NCBI GenBank assembly: GCA_016875695.1
Contig: VGPB01000055.1
Span: 1 to 10,281 of the forward strand
Direction: 5' to 3'
From: Chloroflexota bacterium
GTDB taxonomy: Bacteria > Chloroflexota > Dehalococcoidia > UBA2979
Length of the DNA: 10,281 bases
Part shown: positions 7,171-10,281 of the stretch, in pieces
Position numbering within the stretch: the stretch's first letter is position 1
How the letters are laid out: each line of letters opens with the position of its first letter
Position numbers and translations under genes: made by a program
The notes under the pieces: model-generated
What the model was told of the DNA's origin: nothing
Database searches by the model: none
Seen by the model: the letters and a program-made list of their open reading frames with translations, nothing else

Positions 7171-7200
7171 TTGCCCGGCCGCGTGCGGGCTGCCTATACT
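7171..7200 (+). promoter_or_regulatory. Promoter of the tRNA-Gly/tRNA-Leu pair
   Basis: TTGCCC (7171-7176) and TATACT (7195-7200) are separated by 18 bp, and the -10 ends 10 bp before the mature tRNA-Gly 5' end. The position and hexamers fit a sigma-70-type tRNA promoter. Confidence 0.65.
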
Positions 7201-7210
7201 CGCGAGGCGA

Positions 7211-7285
7211 GCGGAAGTAGCTCAGTGGTAGAGCGCCTCCTTGCCAAGGAGGAGGTCGCGAGTTCGACCCTCGTCTTCCGCTCCA
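7211..7285 (+). tRNA. tRNA-Gly (anticodon GCC)
   Basis: A full cloverleaf can be folded by eye. The acceptor stem GCGGAAG pairs with CTTCCGC. The D arm is GCTC..GAGC, and the anticodon stem CCTCC/GGAGG encloses the loop TTGCCAA, with GCC at 7243-7245. The T arm is GCGAG-TTCGACC-CTCGT. The discriminator is T and CCA is encoded at 7283-7285. Confidence 0.97.
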
Positions 7286-7291
7286 CTCGAC

Positions 7292-7312
7292 CCTCGACGC
7301 GACACGTCGAGG
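7292..7312 (+). other. Small hairpin in the spacer between the two tRNA genes
   Basis: CCTCGACG (7292-7299) and CGTCGAGG (7305-7312) form a perfect 8-bp stem with a 5-nt loop within the 41-nt tRNA spacer. It may guide processing of a joint precursor or weaken read-through; no T-run follows. Confidence 0.5.
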
Positions 7313-7326
7313 TGTGCGATCTACCG

Positions 7327-7413
7327 GCCGAAGTGGCGGAATTGGCAGACGCGACGGTCTCAAACACCGTTGGGGGCAACCCCGTGCCGGTTCGAGTCCG
7401 GCCTTCGGCACCA
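7327..7413 (+). tRNA. tRNA-Leu (anticodon CAA)
   Basis: This is a type II tRNA with a long variable arm (GGGG-CAA-CCCC at about 7372-7384). The acceptor stem GCCGAAG pairs with CTTCGGC. The anticodon stem ACGGT/ACCGT holds the loop CTCAAAC, with CAA at 7361-7363. The T arm is GCCGG-TTCGAGT-CCGGC. The discriminator is A and CCA is encoded at 7411-7413. It is probably co-transcribed with tRNA-Gly. Confidence 0.97.
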
Positions 7414-7449
7414 TAGACCCTTTGTGTAGAGCCAATCCCCGGAGTGTTC

Positions 7450-7466
7450 GCGCCCCGCCAGGGCGC
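7450..7466 (+). terminator. Hairpin downstream of the tRNA pair
   Basis: GCGCCC (7450-7455) and GGGCGC (7461-7466) form a 6-bp GC stem with the loop CGCCA, 37 nt after the tRNA-Leu CCA end. There is no T-tract, so this is a possible terminator only. Confidence 0.3.
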
Positions 7467-7668
7467 GGCTGTCCTGAGTTGCCACCCGATTGCCACCCAT
7501 CTGGGCGGCAATTCACGACACGTAAAACGACGGGACGGCATGACCTGCGGCCCGCGCTCGCGGCGCTGCTGGCGAAGAAGCGGTCCATGAGGTCCACGAT
7601 CAGGCGGCGCGTCGATGTCGAGCGTGGCGAGCATTGCGTCGAGCGCACCGGACCAGGTCGCACGGTCT

Positions 7669-7706
7669 GCAGCGATGCGGCGGCGTGCGCGGCGCCGCAT
7701 CGCTGC
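7669..7706 (-). terminator. 14-bp perfect inverted repeat downstream of msrA
   Basis: GCAGCGATGCGGCG (7669-7682) and CGCCGCATCGCTGC (7693-7706) are exact reverse complements around a 10-nt loop, about 48 nt past the msrA stop on the minus strand. The stem is strong but no T-run follows. It may be a terminator or a transcript-end stabiliser. Confidence 0.45.
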
Positions 7707-7754
7707 GGGTGGCGTGCGCGCCGCTCGCGCCTGTGACGGCGTCGTCGCGCGACG

Positions 7755-8438
7755 TCACGGCTCGCGGCTTGCGCCGGTGCGCTGCGGCACGGAGGCTTCG
7801 CCCCCGTACGCGACCTGACAGAAGCCGTGGTTGCAGTAGCCGTTCGGGTTGCGCGCGAGGTACTGCTGGTGATACGGCTCGGCGTAGTAGAACGGGCCGG
7901 CCGGCACGATCTCCGTAGTGATCGCGCCGTAGCGCGCCGCGCTGAGCGCGTGCTGGTAGCGATCGCACGAGCGCAGCGCGAGCTCGTGCTGCTCGTCGTC
8001 GTACGTGTATATGGCCGAGCGGTACTGCGTGCCGATGTCGTTCCCTTGGCGCATCCCCTGCGTCGGGTCGTGGTTCTCCCAGAACACCTTGAGCAGGTCG
8101 TCGTACGCGACGAGGCTTGGGTCGTACACGACGACGGCGACCTCCGCGTGACCGGTGCGGCCGGAGCACACCTCCTCGTACGTGGGGTTCGGGGTGTGGC
8201 CGCCTGAGTAGCCGACGAAGGTGGAGTGCACGCTCGGCACGCGCAGCATGAACTTCTCGGTGCCCCAGAAGCAGCCCATGGCGAACATTGCCTGCCGCGC
8301 GCCCTCCGGCCAGGGGCCGCGCAGCGGCGTGCCGAGCACCAGATGCCGCTCCGGGACGCTCACCGGCTGGTCGCGCCCGGGGAGCGCTTCGCCGGGCGAC
8401 GGAAGCTCGAGCGCCTTGCGATCACGACCGAACAGCAC
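7755..8438 (-). CDS. msrA: Peptide-methionine (S)-S-oxide reductase MsrA
   Basis: MsrA reduces the S-epimer of methionine sulfoxide in proteins, using thioredoxin as electron donor. The catalytic Cys56 is in AMGCFWGTEK (53-62). Other family hallmarks are VGYSGGHTPNPTYEEVCSGRTGHAE (75-99), VFWENHDPTQGMRQGNDIGTQYRSAI (118-143) and YHQQYLARNPNGYC (189-202). Cys202 and Cys207 near the C-terminus are candidates for resolving cysteines. The N-terminal extension LPSPGEALPGRDQPVSV resembles that of E. coli MsrA, so this is the long form (227 residues) without an MsrB domain. The start is GTG at 8438, set by AGGAGG five bases upstream; the frame stays open further upstream but without family sequence. 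It lies 90 bp downstream of the CoA-transferase gene on the same strand, with a hairpin between them, so it may be transcribed separately. Confidence 0.97.
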   Translation of the reverse strand: MLFGRDRKALELPSPGEALPGRDQPVSVPERHLVLGTPLRGPWPEGARQAMFAMGCFWGTEKFMLRVPSVHSTFVGYSGGHTPNPTYEEVCSGRTGHAEVAVVVYDPSLVAYDDLLKVFWENHDPTQGMRQGNDIGTQYRSAIYTYDDEQHELALRSCDRYQHALSAARYGAITTEIVPAGPFYYAEPYHQQYLARNPNGYCNHGFCQVAYGGEASVPQRTGASREP

Positions 8439-8476
8439 GCGTCCCTCCTGATCCGGGCGCCGCCCGCGCGAGCGCC

Positions 8477-8521
8477 ACACCCGCGATCAGGGTACGCCTC
8501 GCGCGGCGCCCTCGCGGGTGT
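8477..8521 (-). terminator. Hairpin between the CoA-transferase stop and msrA
   Basis: ACACCCGCGA (8477-8486) and TCGCGGGTGT (8512-8521) are exact reverse complements, beginning 7 nt after the CoA-transferase stop on the minus strand. Part of the 25-nt inner region can also pair (GGG with CCC). No T-run follows. It is a likely terminator-like structure that would partly insulate msrA. Confidence 0.45.
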
Positions 8522-8528
8522 CGGCGCG

Positions 8529-9803
8529 TCAAGCGCCTGCGACGGCGCCGCTCGCGAGCAGCGCGTCGAGCTCGGCGTCCGACCAGCCCGCCTCGCTTAG
8601 AACCTCGCGCGTGTGCCGCGCGAGCGGCGGCGACGCGCGCCGCGAGGCCGTGGGCGTCGCCGACATCTCGACGATCGGCCCTACGACCTGCTGATGGCCG
8701 GTCAGCTCGTGCTCGAGGTCGACGAAGATGCCCTCGGCCTGGACCTGCGGGTCGTCGAGGATCTCCTCCGGGAAGTTCACGGGCGCCGAGGGCACGCCCG
8801 CCTCGTCGAAGATCGCGGTCCACTCAGCGACGGTGCGTTCGCGCAGCTGCTTGCGGATCACGTCGCGGAAGTGCTCCAGCGTGCGGCGATTCTCCGGGTC
8901 CAGCACGTCGTACCCGGGCTCGTCGCTGTTCTCGCCCTCGAGACGGAGCACGCGGCGGAACGCATCGCGGTTGGCGCGGGTGAGCGCGCCGAGGATGATG
9001 CCGCCGTCCTTCGCGGCGTAGCCGCCGTAGTAGAGGCCGCCGGTGAAGCGCTGCTCGGCGCGCACCGCGATCAGCTGGGCGTAGCTGCCGCCGGCGGCGC
9101 GCGTCTCCGCGAGCTGGCGGCGCGTCACGTCGGCGAACAGCGCATCGGTCAGCGGCTCGTGGTTGACGTTGTGGCTCTGCAGCCAGACGCCGGTGCGCAG
9201 CAGCGAGCTGTTGATCTTCTGGCCTTCGCCGGTGCGCGCGCGATGGTAGAGCGCCGCGCACACGGCCATCGCCGACGCCATCGCCGTGCCGTAATCCGCG
9301 GGCGCGCCGAACGTGCTCTGGATCGGCGCGCCGTCCTCGGCCACCTTGCCCTCGCCCGCCATGATCCCGGAGTACGCCTGCGCGACCACGTCGGAGCAGC
9401 CGCGCTCGGCCAGGCGGCCGCGCGTGCCGAAGCCCGTGCTTTCGACGTAGATCAGGTCGGGCCGGAACTGGCGCAGCGTCTCGTAGTCGATGCCGATGCC
9501 GGCGGCCACGCCGTAGCGGTAGTTGACGACCACGACGTCGACGGTGGGCATCAGCCGGTGGATGACGGCGCGGCCCTCCGGGCGCTGCAGGTCTACGACC
9601 ATGCCTCGCTTGCCGCGGTTGAAGGTCTGGAACCCCTTGCTCTCGGTGGGGACCACGCTGCGGCTGTGGCGGGTCGACTCGCCGCCCGGCGGCTCGACCT
9701 TGATCACGTCGGCGCCCATGTCGGAGAGCAGCACACCGGTCATCGGCCCGGCGACCACCAGCGTGAACTCAAGTACGCGCACACCATCGAGCGCCCCGGC
9801 CAT
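8529..9803 (-). CDS. CaiB/BaiF family III CoA-transferase (single domain)
   Basis: This 424-residue protein matches the usual length of one family III CoA-transferase subunit. It begins MAGALDGVRVLEFTLVVAGP and contains GADVIKVEPPGGE (30-42), FNRGKRGMVVDLQRPEG (61-77) and STGFGTRG (122-129). The catalytic Asp is Asp170 (GAPADYGTAMASAM), almost exactly the Asp169 position of formyl-CoA transferase and CaiB. The C-terminal half has the usual AGVPSAPVN (335-343) and a LARHTREVL tail. The start is ATG at 9803, with AGGAGGG six bases upstream; the frame runs on to 10022, but that extension is not family-like. It should transfer CoA between two carboxylates in the cytoplasm; donor and acceptor are not predictable. 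It is clearly distinct from both halves of the fused enzyme. Upstream there is only an amidase relic and an insertion sequence. Confidence 0.95.
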   Translation of the reverse strand: MAGALDGVRVLEFTLVVAGPMTGVLLSDMGADVIKVEPPGGESTRHSRSVVPTESKGFQTFNRGKRGMVVDLQRPEGRAVIHRLMPTVDVVVVNYRYGVAAGIGIDYETLRQFRPDLIYVESTGFGTRGRLAERGCSDVVAQAYSGIMAGEGKVAEDGAPIQSTFGAPADYGTAMASAMAVCAALYHRARTGEGQKINSSLLRTGVWLQSHNVNHEPLTDALFADVTRRQLAETRAAGGSYAQLIAVRAEQRFTGGLYYGGYAAKDGGIILGALTRANRDAFRRVLRLEGENSDEPGYDVLDPENRRTLEHFRDVIRKQLRERTVAEWTAIFDEAGVPSAPVNFPEEILDDPQVQAEGIFVDLEHELTGHQQVVGPIVEMSATPTASRRASPPLARHTREVLSEAGWSDAELDALLASGAVAGA

Positions 9804-9860
9804 CGTCGCCCTCCTGCTCGCCCAGGTGCAGCGGGACGCCGCACCGCGCTGCGATGCTAG

Positions 9861-9950
9861 CGGAATCCGGCACGCGGCGAGGCGGGCGTGCTGCTCGGCG
9901 TGCCGTTCACGGTCAAGGATTGGATCGAGACGGAGGGGCTGGTGGTCTTG
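9861..9950 (+). pseudogene. Amidase-family relic cut by an insertion sequence
   Basis: The frame beginning after the TAG at 9858 reads RNPARGEAGVLLGVPFTVKD and then WIETEGL. The GVPFTVKD(N/W)IETxG block is the hallmark N-terminal segment of amidase-signature enzymes and contains the Lys of the Ser-Ser-Lys triad (VKD). Only about 27-30 codons remain: the roughly 70-100 residues that should precede it are missing, and similarity stops at about 9945, where the insertion-sequence end is inferred. The frame ends at TGA 9954-9956. It is a non-functional fragment of what was probably a hydrolase gene on the plus strand. Confidence 0.7.
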
Positions 9951-9969
9951 ACCTGACTCTCTGAAACGA

Positions 9970-10003
9970 GACCAGCGGAGGAGGTAGAAGACCTCTGTTG
10001 GTC
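9970..10003 (+). promoter_or_regulatory. Stem-loop in the leader of the IS3 OrfA gene
   Basis: GACCAGCGGAGG (9970-9981) pairs with CCTCTGTTGGTC (9992-10003): twelve base pairs including two G-U, around a 10-nt loop. The OrfA ribosome-binding site (GAGGGAGGGG, about 10006-10015) lies just outside it. It could limit read-in transcription or translation of the transposase from flanking DNA. Confidence 0.5.
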
Positions 10004-10021
10004 GCGAGGGAGGGGACAGCA

Positions 10022-10281
10022 TTGAGCAGGGGGAAGTGGTTCGGAGCCGAGGAGATCATTGGCAAGCTGAGGGAGGCCGAGGTCGGTCTGGCGCAGGGCC
10101 AGACGGTGGCGCAAGTGTCCCGGAGGCTGGGGATCAGCGAGCAAACCTACTACCGCTGGCGCCGCGAGTACGGCGGGATGAAGGTCGACCAGGCGAAGCG
10201 GCTGCAGGAGCTCGAGCGGGAGAACGCGTGGCTGAAGCGGCTGGTTGCCGACCAGGCGCTGGACAATGCGATTCTGCGTGA
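10022..10281 (+). CDS. IS3-family transposase OrfA, N-terminal part (runs off window)
   Basis: The frame starting at TTG 10022 (Shine-Dalgarno GAGGGAGGGG six bases upstream) gives MSRGKWFGAEEIIGKLREAE, the typical opening of IS3-group OrfA. A helix-turn-helix follows at about residues 28-47 (TVAQVSRRLGISEQTYYRWR), then EYGGMKVDQAKRLQELEREN and a leucine-zipper-like stretch to residue 86 (LKRLVADQALDNAILR). OrfA binds the IS ends and, by programmed -1 frameshifting, is normally extended into the OrfAB transposase; both the frameshift site and OrfB are outside the window. The overlapping frame from GTG 10036 has no such similarity and is a shadow. There is no sign of damage in the visible part. 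Confidence 0.88.
   Translation, partial: MSRGKWFGAEEIIGKLREAEVGLAQGQTVAQVSRRLGISEQTYYRWRREYGGMKVDQAKRLQELERENAWLKRLVADQALDNAILR

Larger units (their letters stand above)
7414..7754. other. Gene-poor stretch between tRNA-Leu and msrA
   Basis: I find no frame here with recognisable protein sequence or a good ribosome-binding site. It contains a 6-bp hairpin (7450-7466), a near-tandem direct repeat of TTGCCACCC (7479-7487 and 7490-7498), and a perfect 14-bp inverted repeat (7669-7706). Its position directly after a tRNA gene would suit an old integration scar, but no integrase can be identified and no second copy of the tRNA 3' end is visible in this window. Confidence 0.5.
9949..10281 (+). mobile_element. 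Left end of an IS3-family insertion sequence (partial)
   Basis: The element is inferred from its OrfA and from the abrupt end of amidase similarity just before it. A plausible left terminus begins TGACCTGACTCTC at 9949; IS3-family ends usually start with TG. The exact boundary cannot be proved, because the right inverted repeat and any target duplication lie outside the window. The leader contains a 12-bp stem-loop (9970-10003) before the transposase start. Confidence 0.6.

Noticed and set aside
6968..7700. Long minus-strand frames across the tRNA genes, with sequences such as MVPKAGLEPARG and GRRGSNSRPPPWQGG
   Set aside because: These are the well-known false proteins made by translating the antisense of tRNA-Leu and tRNA-Gly. 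They cross both tRNAs and run into ilvA.
7414..7754. A CRISPR array or attachment-site duplication near the tRNAs
   Set aside because: Only one short near-tandem repeat (TTGCCACCC twice) is present, with no regular spacing, and no second copy of the tRNA-Leu 3' end was found in the window.
8613..9860. A 415-codon plus-strand frame opposite the single-domain CoA-transferase
   Set aside because: The composition is an antisense shadow (rich in Arg, Ala, Val and His) with no motifs, while the minus strand encodes a complete family III transferase with its active-site Asp.
9804..10022. N-terminal extension of the single-domain CoA-transferase up to 10022
   Set aside because: The strong AGGAGGG immediately before the ATG at 9803 and the family start (MAGALDGVRVLEF) fix the start there; the extension is antisense to the amidase relic and the IS leader.
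10036..10281. Plus-strand frame from GTG 10036
   Set aside because: It overlaps the OrfA frame that begins at TTG 10022, which has clear IS3 helix-turn-helix and zipper sequence.

Overview
This is a bacterial genomic or metagenomic segment of very high GC content (roughly 70% by eye). Codons mostly end in G or C, and both tRNA genes encode their CCA end. Two CaiB/BaiF (family III) CoA-transferase genes, one of them a tandem fusion, an acyl-CoA dehydrogenase and an IS3-type transposase would fit a high-GC heterotroph. A Chloroflexota lineage (Dehalococcoidia/SAR202-like) is a reasonable guess, because such genomes are rich in these transferases, but the sequence does not prove it.

Layout. 1-1049 (+): 3' part of a PQQ-like beta-propeller protein. 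1057-3588 (-): 843-residue fusion of two family III CoA-transferase domains. 3589-3766: divergent promoter region with a 10-bp inverted repeat covering both -10 elements. 3767-4996 (+): acyl-CoA dehydrogenase. 4997-5123: two hairpins, one with a perfect 29-bp stem. 5124-5801 (-): open reading frame joining the first ~67 residues of an Nramp-type metal transporter in frame to the last ~158 residues of a short-chain dehydrogenase. 5896-7155 (+): threonine ammonia-lyase with a C-terminal ACT domain. 7171-7413: promoter, tRNA-Gly(GCC) and tRNA-Leu(CAA). 7414-7754: about 340 bp with no convincing gene but two hairpins. 7755-8438 (-): msrA. 8529-9803 (-): a single-domain family III CoA-transferase. 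9861-9950 (+): a short amidase relic. From about 9949 to the right edge (+): the left end of an IS3-family element with the start of its OrfA.

How the genes may work together: family III CoA-transferases move CoA between organic acids, and acyl-CoA dehydrogenases make the 2,3-enoyl-CoA. The divergent pair at 3588/3767 could therefore be a co-regulated module that activates and oxidises an unidentified carboxylic acid. The other genes (threonine deamination, methionine sulfoxide repair, tRNAs) look like housekeeping functions. The window also shows rearrangement: the Nramp-SDR chimera, the amidase stub beside an insertion sequence, and the gene-poor stretch after tRNA-Leu. I found no CRISPR array, no recognisable defence or secretion system, and no clearly unprecedented system.
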